Below are positions 8,314 through 16,253 of a DNA stretch of 64,000 bases, piece by piece (the stretch's first letter is position 1; every line of letters starts with the position of its first letter). The stretch spans positions 1-64,000 of the forward strand of contig NZ_JAERQN010000016.1 in the NCBI RefSeq assembly GCF_016805305.1. The letters are read 5' to 3'. The position numbers and the translations under genes are program-made. This DNA comes from Falsiroseomonas ponticola (GTDB lineage Bacteria; Pseudomonadota; Alphaproteobacteria; Acetobacterales; Acetobacteraceae). The notes under the pieces were generated by a model, which saw nothing but the letters and a program-made list of their open reading frames with translations, was not told the origin of the DNA and searched no databases.

Positions 8314-9927
8314 TCAGCCCTCCAGCCAGACATGCTTGGCGAAGTCGAAGCCCATCAAGTTGCCGACCGGGATCGGCGACAGGCCCCGCAGCCGGCTGAC
8401 ATGGCCGTCCAGCATGGATTGGAAGACCGGGATGCCGATGCCCGACTCGTTGTGGATCATCACCTGCATGTCGGCATACATCTGGCGCCGCCGCGCCTCA
8501 TCCGTCTCCGCCCGCGCGGCGGAGAGCAGCTGGTCGAATTGCGGGTTCTTCCAGCTGCTCTCGTTCCAGGCCGCGTCGGACTTGAAGAAGAGCGTCAGCA
8601 GGATGTCGGCGGAAGGCCGCGGGTTGATGGCGCCGAAGCCGAGCGGATGCTTGAACCAGTGGTTGGACCAGTAGCCATCCGCGGGCACGCGCCGCACCTC
8701 CAGGTTCATGCCGATGCGGGAGCCCGTCTGCTGCATGACCTGCGCCATGTCCACGGAATTCGGCGCGGCCGGCGAACAGACCAGCGGCAGCGAGGTGGAG
8801 CCGACGCCGGATCGCTGGAAGTGGAAGCGGGCGCGATCCAGGTCGAAGGGCCGCTGCGGCAGGCCGGCGAAGTGGAAGCGGTTGGTGGGGTCGATCGGCT
8901 GGTCGTTGCCGACCACGCCGTAGTTGCGCAGGATCGCGGTGCGCATCTGCTCCCGGTCGAACATGTGCTTCATGGCCAGCACGAAGTCCGGGTTGCTGGC
9001 GGGCGACATGTCGAGCCGCATGACGAGGTTGGTGTAGTAGCCCGACTTCGTCTCGAACACCCCATGCCCGGCGGCCTGGGTGATGCGGCGGACGGAGCGC
9101 GGATCGACGCCCGCGATCAGCTGCACGTCGCCCGACAGCAGCGCATTGACGCGCGCCTGCTCATCCGGGATGCCGATGAACTCGACCTCGTCCAGGTGCC
9201 CCTTGCCGGCCTGCCAGTAGTTCGGGTTGCGCTGCGCGATGGACCGCACGCCGGGCTGGAATTCGCGGCAGGTGAAGGCGCCAGTGCCGATGGCGGTGGA
9301 GAAATCCGTCGTGCCGGCCTTGATGATGTGGAAGTGGAAGGTCGCCAGCACCACGGGCAGGTCGGCATTCGGGCTGTCCAGCGTGATGCGGACCTCATCC
9401 GGCGCGGTCGCCACGATCTCCGTCATCGGCATGGCGAGCGAGCGGGCCCGCGAGGCCGTGGCGGGATCCTTGTGCCGGTTGAGGGAGAAGACGACGTCCT
9501 CCGCCGTCAGCGGCTTGCCGTCATGGAAGGTGACGCCGCGGCGCAGCTTGAAGGTCCAGACCTTCGCCCCTTCCTGCTGCCAGCTTTCCGCAAGCGCGGG
9601 CCGCGGCGTCAGGCTGCCGTCGAAGGTGGTGAGCCCGTCATAGAACATGTTGCAGCGGGCATAGTCGGTGGAGAGCGACTGCTTCGCCGGGTCCAGCGTA
9701 TCGGCGGTGGAGGTGGAAGTGCCGGAGACGCGGATGCGCCCGCCGCGCCGCGGGGTCTGCGCCACGGCTTCCTTCGCCGCGCCGAAGATGCCGCCCGCGG
9801 TGGCCGCCGCCATGCCGCCGGCGCCGAGCATGCCGAGCAGGTCGCGCCGCGTGGCGCCCCGGCGCACGGCATCCAGCACGCGGGCCTGGTCGGCCTGTCC
9901 GAGAAGTTCCAGTTCGTTGCTTGCCAT
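8314..9927 (-). CDS. ABC transporter substrate-binding protein, family 5 (peptide/opine)
   Basis: A 537-residue periplasmic binding protein of solute-binding family 5. A twin-arginine-type signal is visible: RRDLLG at 27-32, then an alanine/glycine-rich stretch and likely cleavage near AVAQ at 57. The mature part has the family segments TLDPAKQSLSTDYARCNMFY and GVTFHDGKPLTAEDVVFSLN. The ATG at 9927 is preceded by AAGGAGG, which decides against longer in-frame starts. It lies 41 bases after the aminotransferase stop and 18 bases before the permease gene. Cargo is unknown; the adjacent aminotransferase points to an amino-group-bearing compound. Confidence 0.93.
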   Translation of the reverse strand: MASNELELLGQADQARVLDAVRRGATRRDLLGMLGAGGMAAATAGGIFGAAKEAVAQTPRRGGRIRVSGTSTSTADTLDPAKQSLSTDYARCNMFYDGLTTFDGSLTPRPALAESWQQEGAKVWTFKLRRGVTFHDGKPLTAEDVVFSLNRHKDPATASRARSLAMPMTEIVATAPDEVRITLDSPNADLPVVLATFHFHIIKAGTTDFSTAIGTGAFTCREFQPGVRSIAQRNPNYWQAGKGHLDEVEFIGIPDEQARVNALLSGDVQLIAGVDPRSVRRITQAAGHGVFETKSGYYTNLVMRLDMSPASNPDFVLAMKHMFDREQMRTAILRNYGVVGNDQPIDPTNRFHFAGLPQRPFDLDRARFHFQRSGVGSTSLPLVCSPAAPNSVDMAQVMQQTGSRIGMNLEVRRVPADGYWSNHWFKHPLGFGAINPRPSADILLTLFFKSDAAWNESSWKNPQFDQLLSAARAETDEARRRQMYADMQVMIHNESGIGIPVFQSMLDGHVSRLRGLSPIPVGNLMGFDFAKHVWLEG

Positions 9928-9968
9928 CCCTGCCTCCTTGGCCGGCCTTCGCCGGCGTTGTCGTCGAT

Positions 9969-11270
9969 CTAGGTCTGTCGCGGTGTCGTCCTTGCCAGCG
10001 CGCGGTCGAGCAGGCCGAGGCCTTCGTCGAGCTGCGCGTCGGTTGTCACCAGCGGTGCGAGGAAGCGGATCACGTTGCGGTGGACCCCGCATTTGATGAC
10101 CAGCAGCCCTTCGTCCCGCGCCGCATCGATGATGGCCTGGGCCATGGTGGCATCCGGCTTGCGGGATGCGCGGTCAGCCACGATCTCGATCGCCTGCATG
10201 AAGCCGAGGCCGCGGACATCGCCGATCACGGGGTAGCGCTGGGCCAGCGATTCCAGCCCCGCCTTCAGCCGTTCACCCAGCGCCGCGGACCGTTCCAGCA
10301 GCCCATCCTGCTCGAAGGCATCCAGCACGCCGAGCGCGGCCGCGCAGGCCAGCGCGTTGCCGCCATAGGTGCCGCCGAGGCCGCCTGGCGCGGGCGCATC
10401 CATGATGGCCGCGCGCCCGACGACGCCGGAGAGCGGCAGCCCGCCCGCCAGGCTCTTCGCCACCGTCACCAGGTCCGGCTTCAGCCCGGCCTGTTCATAG
10501 GCGAAGAGCGTGCCGGTGCGGCCGAAGCCCGACTGGATCTCATCCATGATGAGGAGGATGCCGTGGCGATGCGCGATTTCCTGCAGCGCCTGCAGGAAGG
10601 AAGACGAGGCCGCGAGGAAGCCGCCATCGCCCTGAACGGGCTCGATCAGGATCGCCGCCACGCGTTCGGGCGCCACATCGGTGGCGAAGACTTCGTCCAG
10701 GGCGGCCAACGCCGTCGCGTCATCGACGCCGCGATAGGGATTGGGGAAGGGCGTGTGGAACACTTCGGGTGCGAAGGGGCCGAAATTCTGGCGGTAGGGC
10801 GCGCTCATTCCCGTCAGCGTCGTGCCCAGCAGCGTGCGGCCGTGGAAGCCGCCGCGGAAGGCGATGATGGCGGGGCGATTGGTGTGGGCGCGGGCGATCT
10901 TCACCGCATTCTCCACCGCCTCCGCGCCCGAGGTGAAGAAGGCGGCCTTGTAGTCGTCACCCCCGCCGACCAGCGCGCAGAGCCGCCGGGCGAGATCGAC
11001 ATAGGGCGCATAGGCCGCGACCTGGAAGGCGGCATGGGTGATGCGGCCCAGCTGCGCCTGCACCGCGGCCACGACGCGGGGATGGTTGTGGCCGAGGTTC
11101 AGCACCCCGATGCCGCCGACGAAATCCAGGTAGCGGCGGCCATCGACATCCCAGACCTCGCTGCCCTCGGCGCGGTCCAGCACCAGCGGATGCGCTGTCA
11201 GCACGCCACGCGGCACGTGGCGCGTGCGATCCTCGATCACGGCGGCGGTCCTCTCGCGCGTCTCGGACAT
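9969..11270 (-). CDS. gabT: Class III aminotransferase, 4-aminobutyrate aminotransferase-like
   Basis: A 433-residue PLP enzyme of fold-type I, class III. Key features are the cofactor-binding TSGAEAVENAVKIAR at about 113-127, the GGFHGRT loop at 140-146, Asp243 in MDEIQSG and the Schiff-base Lys272 in TVAKSLAGGLPL. The sequence is closest to GabT-type enzymes, which move the amino group of 4-aminobutyrate or 5-aminovalerate to 2-oxoglutarate in the cytoplasm; related omega-amino acids are possible. It heads the operon carrying a peptide/opine ABC importer, and a PuuB-like oxidase is encoded close by, so putrescine- or GABA-like catabolism is a reasonable inference. Confidence 0.85.
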   Translation of the reverse strand: MSETRERTAAVIEDRTRHVPRGVLTAHPLVLDRAEGSEVWDVDGRRYLDFVGGIGVLNLGHNHPRVVAAVQAQLGRITHAAFQVAAYAPYVDLARRLCALVGGGDDYKAAFFTSGAEAVENAVKIARAHTNRPAIIAFRGGFHGRTLLGTTLTGMSAPYRQNFGPFAPEVFHTPFPNPYRGVDDATALAALDEVFATDVAPERVAAILIEPVQGDGGFLAASSSFLQALQEIAHRHGILLIMDEIQSGFGRTGTLFAYEQAGLKPDLVTVAKSLAGGLPLSGVVGRAAIMDAPAPGGLGGTYGGNALACAAALGVLDAFEQDGLLERSAALGERLKAGLESLAQRYPVIGDVRGLGFMQAIEIVADRASRKPDATMAQAIIDAARDEGLLVIKCGVHRNVIRFLAPLVTTDAQLDEGLGLLDRALARTTPRQT

Positions 11271-11378
11271 CGGGTCTTTCGTCCTGCCTGATATCGGAAG
11301 CCTAGGGTCGGGACGGCGGCGCGATACGCTTCAATTCGGGGCCGGACAGTGGAAGTGGCATGTCGCGCCACCCCCCTG

Positions 11379-11396
11379 CCGCAGAAGATTCTGCGG
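11379..11396. terminator. Candidate terminator hairpin
   Basis: CCGCAGAA and TTCTGCGG are perfect inverted repeats around two central bases (a 7-bp stem with a 4-nt loop). The hairpin lies 3 bases beyond the stop of the TctC-like gene on the minus strand. It lacks a T-tract, so factor-independent termination is uncertain. Confidence 0.4.
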
Positions 11397-11399
11397 TGT

Positions 11400-12371
11400 T
11401 CAGTCCGCCGTGGCGCCGGAGGCCCGCACCAGCGGCCCCCACAGCGCCGTCTCCTCCCGGACATAGGCGGCGAAGCGATCGGGGCCGTAGCCCGGCATGG
11501 TGGGGGTGCCGAGTTCCGCCAGCCGCCCGGCGACCACGGGATCGGCCAGCGCATGCTGCACGGCGGCCGCCATCCTCTCCTGCACCGGGCGCGGGGTGGC
11601 GGCCGGGCCGAACAGGCCGAACCAGGAATAGGCGGGGTAGTGCGGCACGCCGGCTTCCCGCAGCGTCGGCACATCCGGCATGACGGGGGAGCGTTCGTCG
11701 GAGGTGACGAAAAGGCAGCGCACCGTGCCCGCCTGGTGGTGCGGCAGCAGCAGGCCGGTGATGTCGTGCATGAAGTGGATCTGGCCCGCGACCAGCGCCG
11801 TGATCGTCTCCGCCCCGCTGCGATAGGGCACATGCACGGCCCGCGCGCCGATGCGGGTGACGAAATTGGCGCTGGCCAGGTGGCCGGTGGCGCCGATGCC
11901 GTTGCTGCCATACTGGTAGCGATCGGGTGCGGCGCGCAGTGCCTCGATCAGCGCGGCGGGGGTGCGGGGTTCGAAATCCTTCGTCGTCACGGCCAGCACC
12001 AGCGGCACGAAGACCGTGGCCGCGATCGGCGCCAGGTCACGGATCGGGTCATAGGGCAGGCGGCGGTACAGCGCGGCCGCGATGCCGATGGAGGAGAGGG
12101 TCGCATGCACGAAGAGCGACCCGTCCGCGGGCCCCTTCGCCACCACATCCGTGCCGATGGTGCTGCCCGCGCCCGGCCGGTTCTCGATCACCAGGGGCTG
12201 GCCCAGGTATTCCGTCATCCGCGGCACCAGCATCCGCAGCGTGACGTCGGTGCCGCTGCCGGGGCCGAAGGGCACGATGATGCGGATGGGCGCGCCGGTC
12301 TGCGCCAGGGCGGGGCTGGCGAGCGCCAGGCTGGCCAGCAGATGGCGGCGGCGGAGCGGGGGCAGCGTCAT
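11400..12371 (-). CDS. Bug/TctC family tripartite tricarboxylate transporter binding protein
   Basis: A 323-residue periplasmic binding protein of the Bug/TctC family. It has a signal peptide (MTLPPLRRRHLLASLALA, cleavage near ALAQ at 24), then IRIIVPFGPGSGTDVTLRML and the ligand-loop ENRPGAGSTIGTDVVAKGPADG. It overlaps the stop of the flavin subunit gene by 4 bases (ATGA), so it is the last gene of the opine-dehydrogenase operon. No TctA or TctB membrane subunit is encoded in the window, as is common for Bug proteins, which outnumber their membrane partners. Confidence 0.92.
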   Translation of the reverse strand: MTLPPLRRRHLLASLALASPALAQTGAPIRIIVPFGPGSGTDVTLRMLVPRMTEYLGQPLVIENRPGAGSTIGTDVVAKGPADGSLFVHATLSSIGIAAALYRRLPYDPIRDLAPIAATVFVPLVLAVTTKDFEPRTPAALIEALRAAPDRYQYGSNGIGATGHLASANFVTRIGARAVHVPYRSGAETITALVAGQIHFMHDITGLLLPHHQAGTVRCLFVTSDERSPVMPDVPTLREAGVPHYPAYSWFGLFGPAATPRPVQERMAAAVQHALADPVVAGRLAELGTPTMPGYGPDRFAAYVREETALWGPLVRASGATAD

Positions 12372-13498
12372 GCGGGCGGTCCTTGGGCGAAGCGGCTGAT
12401 GTGGAAGGGCTCGATGGGGATGCCGGCGCTGCCGGTCGCGATCAGCTCCGCCATGGTGGCGCCGACGCCGGGGCCGAGCTGGAAGCCATGGCCGCAGAAG
12501 CCGAAGGCGTAGAACAGGCCGGGGACCTTGCCGCTCGGCCCCATCACCGGGATGTCGTCCGCCATGTAGCCCTCCACCCCGCTCCAGGTCCGGATGATGG
12601 ACAGCGCGCGGATCGGCGGCAGCAGCCGCGCGAGGTGCGGCAGCTGCGCCAGCGTGTTCAGCGGGTCCAGCCGCGCGCGCCTGGTGTCGAGCGAGGCTTC
12701 GCTTCGCGCGCCGCCGCCGAAGACGATGTTCCCGCGCTTCACCTGGCGGAGATAGACGCCTTCCTCCTTCACCGTGGTCGCGATGCCCATGACCGGGGCG
12801 ATGCGGTAGGGCATGGGCTCCGTCACGCCCATCTGCGGCGCGGCCGGGGTGATCGGCACGGGCTCCCCGAAGGCGGCCGCCATCCGCCCGCCCCAGGCGC
12901 CGGCGGAGATCTGCAGCAGCGGCGCGCGGAAGGTGCCGATCGCCGTCTCCACGACGAAGTCCCCGGCGGATTTCGCGATGCCGAGCACCGCCGCGCCCTC
13001 ATGCACCACCGCCCCCGCGCGCCGCGCCGCGCGGGCGAAGGCGGGGGCGGCCAGGCGCGGATTGGCGTGGCCATCCAGCGGCGAATGCGATGCCATCCGC
13101 GCCGCCGGGGAGAGGTAGGGAAAGCGGTCGCGCAGCGCGTTGCCGGTGATGAGGTCGAGATCGAGCCCCCATTCCCGCGCCGCCGCCGCATGCGCCACCA
13201 GCCTTGCCTCATCCTCCTCCCGGAAGGCGATGCGGAGATGGCCGGAGGGGAGGAATTCCGCATCCTCCCCGATGATGCCGGGCAGGTCGCCCCAGATGGC
13301 GCGCGACCGGTTGGCCAGCGGTAGTTGCGGCAGGAAGCGGCCCTGGCGGCGGACATTGCCGAAATTCGTGCCGCTGGCATGGCTGCCGACCAGGTCCCGT
13401 TCCAGCAGGATCACGGACAGGCCGCGCTGACGCAGGAAGAAGGCGGTGGCCGTGCCCATCAGCCCGCCACCCACGATGATGACGTCGGCCTGGTTCAT
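12368..13498 (-). CDS. FAD-dependent oxidoreductase, DAO family (opine/amino-acid dehydrogenase beta-like)
   Basis: A 376-residue DAO-family flavoprotein. VIIVGGGLMGTATAFFLRQR forms the N-terminal FAD site, SGTNFGNVRRQGR the flavin loop, and FYAFGFCGHGFQLGPGVG the C-terminal FAD site. In HcnABC, opine oxidases and heteromeric D-hydroxyproline/proline dehydrogenases this is the catalytic subunit that oxidises the amino-acid-like substrate. The ATG at 13498 overlaps the alpha-subunit stop by 4 bases; conserved sequence begins immediately. Order here is gamma (2Fe-2S), alpha, beta, then TctC. The substrate (opine, D-amino acid, hydroxyproline or glycine-like) cannot be told from sequence. Confidence 0.88.
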   Translation of the reverse strand: MNQADVIIVGGGLMGTATAFFLRQRGLSVILLERDLVGSHASGTNFGNVRRQGRFLPQLPLANRSRAIWGDLPGIIGEDAEFLPSGHLRIAFREEDEARLVAHAAAAREWGLDLDLITGNALRDRFPYLSPAARMASHSPLDGHANPRLAAPAFARAARRAGAVVHEGAAVLGIAKSAGDFVVETAIGTFRAPLLQISAGAWGGRMAAAFGEPVPITPAAPQMGVTEPMPYRIAPVMGIATTVKEEGVYLRQVKRGNIVFGGGARSEASLDTRRARLDPLNTLAQLPHLARLLPPIRALSIIRTWSGVEGYMADDIPVMGPSGKVPGLFYAFGFCGHGFQLGPGVGATMAELIATGSAGIPIEPFHISRFAQGPPA

Positions 13499-14868
13499 GG
13501 CGCGGCCTCCGTCGCCAGGGGCAGCGGCTTGACCGGGGCGGCGCCGCGCAGCCGGCCGGCCTGCGCCACCGGGATCCCGCAGGCGGCGGCCAGCACCTCC
13601 GCCGCCGCGGGGCCGCACATGCGCCCCTGGCAGCGGCCCATGCCGGTGCGGCTGAAGGCCTTGGCGCGGTTCACCTCCGGCGCGCCGTATGCGCCGCCGG
13701 CCTGGCGCAGCGCGCCCGCGGTGATGGCCTCGCAGCGGCAGACCAGGGTTTCGTCGGGCAGGCCCGGGGCGAGATGCGCGGGATAGGGAAAGGCGCGCTC
13801 CAGGCCGCGGCGGAAGCGCGTCATCCCCGCCAGGCGCCGGCGCAGCGTGACCATCTCCAGTTCATCCACCGCCAGGCCGGCATCGCGCAGCGCGGCGCAG
13901 GCGGCGAGCCGCCCGGCCAGTTCCGCCGCATCGGCGCCGCGGATCTGCGCCCCGTCGCCTGCCAGGTACACGCCCGGCACGCTGGACCGCCCATCCCCAT
14001 CCGTCACCGGCAGCCAGAGCCGGGCGCCGCGATCGAAGGCGAAGGCGCAACCGGCGAGGTCCGCCAGCTGCGTCTCCGGCCGCAGCCCGTAGCCCATGCC
14101 GATGCCGTCGCAGGCGGTGCGGTGCTCCATCCCCGCCCCGTCCCGCCAGCGCAGCGCCGCGACGCGACTCTCGCCTTCCACGCCCAGCGGCGTGATGCCG
14201 GTGGCGATGCGGACGCCGGCCCGTTGCAGCGCGACCGTATAGGCCAGCCCGCGCGCCAGCAGGCCGGGGCGGGCGGCCAGCCAGGGCGCCGCCAGCACGC
14301 GCTTCGCGAAGGCGCTGGTATCCAGCACCGCCCGCACCGCCACGCCCGCCTTCAGGTATTGCCAGGCCACGAGGTAGAGGAGGGGCCCGGTGCCGAGGAA
14401 CACCGGTTCCCTTCCGATCACGCAGCCCTGCGCCTTCAGCGCGATCTGCGCGCCGCCGAGGCTCGTCACCCCCGGCAGGGTCCAGCCGGGCAGGGGCATG
14501 ATGCGGTCGGTGGCGCCGGTGGCCAGGATGAGGTGCCGGAACGGCAGGGCTTCGTGCTGGCCGGCGCGGTTCACCAGCAGCGTGCCGTCCCGGATCGCCC
14601 AGACCAGCGTCCCCGGCCGCCAATCCACCCGGGCGTGCAAGGCCTGCGCGGCTTCGTGCAGCGCGCGGGCCTTGGGGGCTTCCGCGCCGTACAGCGCCTC
14701 CGGCGGGCGGCGGAAGCCTTCGGGCTGGCGGCGGTAGATCTGGCCGCCATCGCGGGCGGATTCCTCCACCACGGTCGGGCGGATGCCGGCGGCCACCAGC
14801 CGCTCCGCGGCGCGGATGCCGGCGGGCCCGGCGCCGACGATGACCACGCCGCCCCCCGTCACGGCCAT
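13495..14868 (-). CDS. FAD/NAD(P)-dependent dehydrogenase alpha subunit with BFD-like [2Fe-2S] domain
   Basis: A 457-residue subunit of the OoxA/HcnB type. It has an N-terminal FAD site (GGGVVIVGAGPAGIRAAERL), a second dinucleotide fold (VFLGTGPLLYLVAWQYLKAG), and a C-terminal BFD-like [2Fe-2S] site with cysteines in LVCRCEAITAG and GRCQGRMCG (CxC...Cx4C). It would pass electrons between the DAO-type subunit and the small ferredoxin subunit, probably at the inner face of the membrane. I chose the ATG at 14868, which overlaps the 2Fe-2S gene by 10 bases and is directly followed by the FAD motif; the open frame further upstream is a shadow. Confidence 0.88.
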   Translation of the reverse strand: MAVTGGGVVIVGAGPAGIRAAERLVAAGIRPTVVEESARDGGQIYRRQPEGFRRPPEALYGAEAPKARALHEAAQALHARVDWRPGTLVWAIRDGTLLVNRAGQHEALPFRHLILATGATDRIMPLPGWTLPGVTSLGGAQIALKAQGCVIGREPVFLGTGPLLYLVAWQYLKAGVAVRAVLDTSAFAKRVLAAPWLAARPGLLARGLAYTVALQRAGVRIATGITPLGVEGESRVAALRWRDGAGMEHRTACDGIGMGYGLRPETQLADLAGCAFAFDRGARLWLPVTDGDGRSSVPGVYLAGDGAQIRGADAAELAGRLAACAALRDAGLAVDELEMVTLRRRLAGMTRFRRGLERAFPYPAHLAPGLPDETLVCRCEAITAGALRQAGGAYGAPEVNRAKAFSRTGMGRCQGRMCGPAAAEVLAAACGIPVAQAGRLRGAAPVKPLPLATEAAP

Positions 14869-15152
14869 GGCGCGGCACCGGTCAGGATGCGCATCCCCGC
14901 CTCCGCCGGGGTGGAGCAGGCGCGCAGTCTGGCACCGGCTTCCGTCCAGACCCAGCAATCCTGGCAGGCGCCCATCAGGCAGAAGCCGGCGCGGGGGCCA
15001 TCGCCGAACTCGCTGTCCCGCAGCCGGGCGCCCGCCACCAGCAGCGCGGTCAGCAGCGTATCGCCGGCCAGCGCCGTGACTTCCCGCCCATCGACGGAAA
15101 GGCGGATCGGGGGGCGGTCGGCCTCCGCCACGCGGTGCAGCAATCCTGTCAT
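14859..15152 (-). CDS. Small (2Fe-2S)-binding subunit, HcnA/gamma type
   Basis: A 97-residue ferredoxin-like subunit. The cluster ligands follow the HcnA pattern: FCLMGACQDC gives Cx4Cx2C and a fourth cysteine lies in RLRACSTP. The N-terminal part (IRLSVDGREVTALAGDTLLT) matches the beta-grasp start of the family. It is the first gene of the gamma-alpha-beta-TctC operon and is divergent from a LysR-type regulator. Between them is a T-N11-A palindromic box at 15210-15224, so LysR control is likely (inference). Confidence 0.88.
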   Translation of the reverse strand: MTGLLHRVAEADRPPIRLSVDGREVTALAGDTLLTALLVAGARLRDSEFGDGPRAGFCLMGACQDCWVWTEAGARLRACSTPAEAGMRILTGAAPWP

Positions 15153-15209
15153 GCCACCACGCTCGGCGCGGCCGCGCCCCGCTGTCCAATCGGCAATCGG
15201 CCCTGTTGC

Positions 15210-15224
15210 ATAAGGCCGCCCTAT
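15210..15224. promoter_or_regulatory. Candidate LysR-type regulator box 1
   Basis: ATAAGGCCGCCCTAT, a T-N11-A imperfect palindrome in the divergent region between the 2Fe-2S subunit gene and the LysR gene, 18 bases before the LysR ATG. It differs from box 2 (16159-16173) only by where one base of the G and C/T runs falls. Autoregulation plus control of the dehydrogenase operon is the usual LysR arrangement. Confidence 0.5.
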
Positions 15225-15241
15225 GGGTGGACCATCACCCC

Positions 15242-16162
15242 ATGAACGCCCGCCAGATCGAGGTCTTCCGCACCATCATGCGCCTCGGCACGCTGACCGG
15301 CGCGGCGCAGGCGCTCAACGTCTCCCAGCCCGCGCTCAGCCAGCTGCTGCTGCATGCCGAGGATCGCCTGGGCTACAAGCTGTTCCGCCGGCTGCGCGGG
15401 CGCCTGGTGCCGACGCCGGAGGCGCTGCAGCTCTACCCCGAGGCCGAGCGCCTGCACCGGGACATCGAGGGCTTCCGCCGCTTCGCGGAGGGGCTGCGCG
15501 ACGGGGAGGCCGGCTCCGTCCGCCTCGTCGCCTCCGCCCCGCCGGCGCTGTCCTTCCTGCCGCGCGCGCTGCGCGACTTCCGCTCCGCGGTGCCGGGCGT
15601 GCGCGTCTCCGCCTCCGTCGTGCCGGTGAAGGTGGCGATGGAGATGATCGCCCGCGACGAAGCCGACCTCGGCGTGGCGATGAGCGACGTGCCGGCGCCG
15701 CTGGTGCAGGCGGAGACGGTGGGGCGGGCGGAGATGGTCTGCGTCCTGCCGGCCGGCCACCGCCTGGCGCGCCGCCGCACCATCGGCCCCGCCGAGCTGG
15801 CGGAGGAACCGCTGATCTCCTACCGCCCGGACAGCCTGCCGGGCCAGGTGCTGGCGCAGGCATTCGGCCGGGTGGGGCTGGCCTGGCGCACGGCGGTGGA
15901 GATCGACGTCTCCATCATCGCGCTGTCCTTCGTCCAGCAGGGGATGGGGGTGGCGGTGGTGGACGGGCTGATACCCTGGAGCAGCCATCCCGGCCTGGTG
16001 ATGCGCCCGTTCCGCCCCGCCGCGAGCCTGCCTATCGCGGTGCTGACCGGCACGCGCCGCCCGCTGTCCCAGCAGCAGGAATTGCTGCGGCGCGGGCTGC
16101 GCGCGGCGGTGGCGGCGCATGCGGCGGATGCCGCATCCCGCGGGCTGATCACCCCCGCATAA
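15242..16162 (+). CDS. LysR family transcriptional regulator
   Basis: A 306-residue LysR-type regulator. The N-terminal winged helix-turn-helix is MNARQIEVFRTIMRLGTLTG followed by AAQALNVSQPALSQLLLHAE; residues from about 90 form the periplasmic-binding-like effector domain (VRLVASAPPALSFLPRALRD, then the GMGVAVVDGLIPWS segment). I use the ATG at 15242, the standard family start; an in-frame TTG at 15206 adds 12 unconserved residues. It sits between the divergent dehydrogenase operon and the co-directional hydantoinase operon, with a similar box on either side, so it may control both. The effector is unknown. Confidence 0.93.
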   Translation: MNARQIEVFRTIMRLGTLTGAAQALNVSQPALSQLLLHAEDRLGYKLFRRLRGRLVPTPEALQLYPEAERLHRDIEGFRRFAEGLRDGEAGSVRLVASAPPALSFLPRALRDFRSAVPGVRVSASVVPVKVAMEMIARDEADLGVAMSDVPAPLVQAETVGRAEMVCVLPAGHRLARRRTIGPAELAEEPLISYRPDSLPGQVLAQAFGRVGLAWRTAVEIDVSIIALSFVQQGMGVAVVDGLIPWSSHPGLVMRPFRPAASLPIAVLTGTRRPLSQQQELLRRGLRAAVAAHAADAASRGLITPA

Positions 16163-16173
16163 GCCGCCCTTAT
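16159..16173. promoter_or_regulatory. Candidate LysR-type regulator box 2
   Basis: ATAAGCCGCCCTTAT, with arms ATAAG and CTTAT around 5 bases and a T-N11-A spacing. It overlaps the TAA stop of the LysR gene and lies 80 bases before the HyuA start. The close match to box 1 suggests that the LysR protein also governs the hydantoinase operon. Confidence 0.5.
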
Positions 16174-16253
16174 CGGTCTTGGCCGAATTGCTCTTGGACA
16201 CGCGGCGCCCGCGCGGGCGTGCTGGCGCGGTTCAGGAACGGGGGTTGCGGCGC

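Noticed and set aside
7354-9972. An 872-codon plus-strand open frame
   Set aside because: Antisense to the DppB-type permease and binding-protein genes; low-complexity His/Asp/Arg-rich translation with no recognisable domain.
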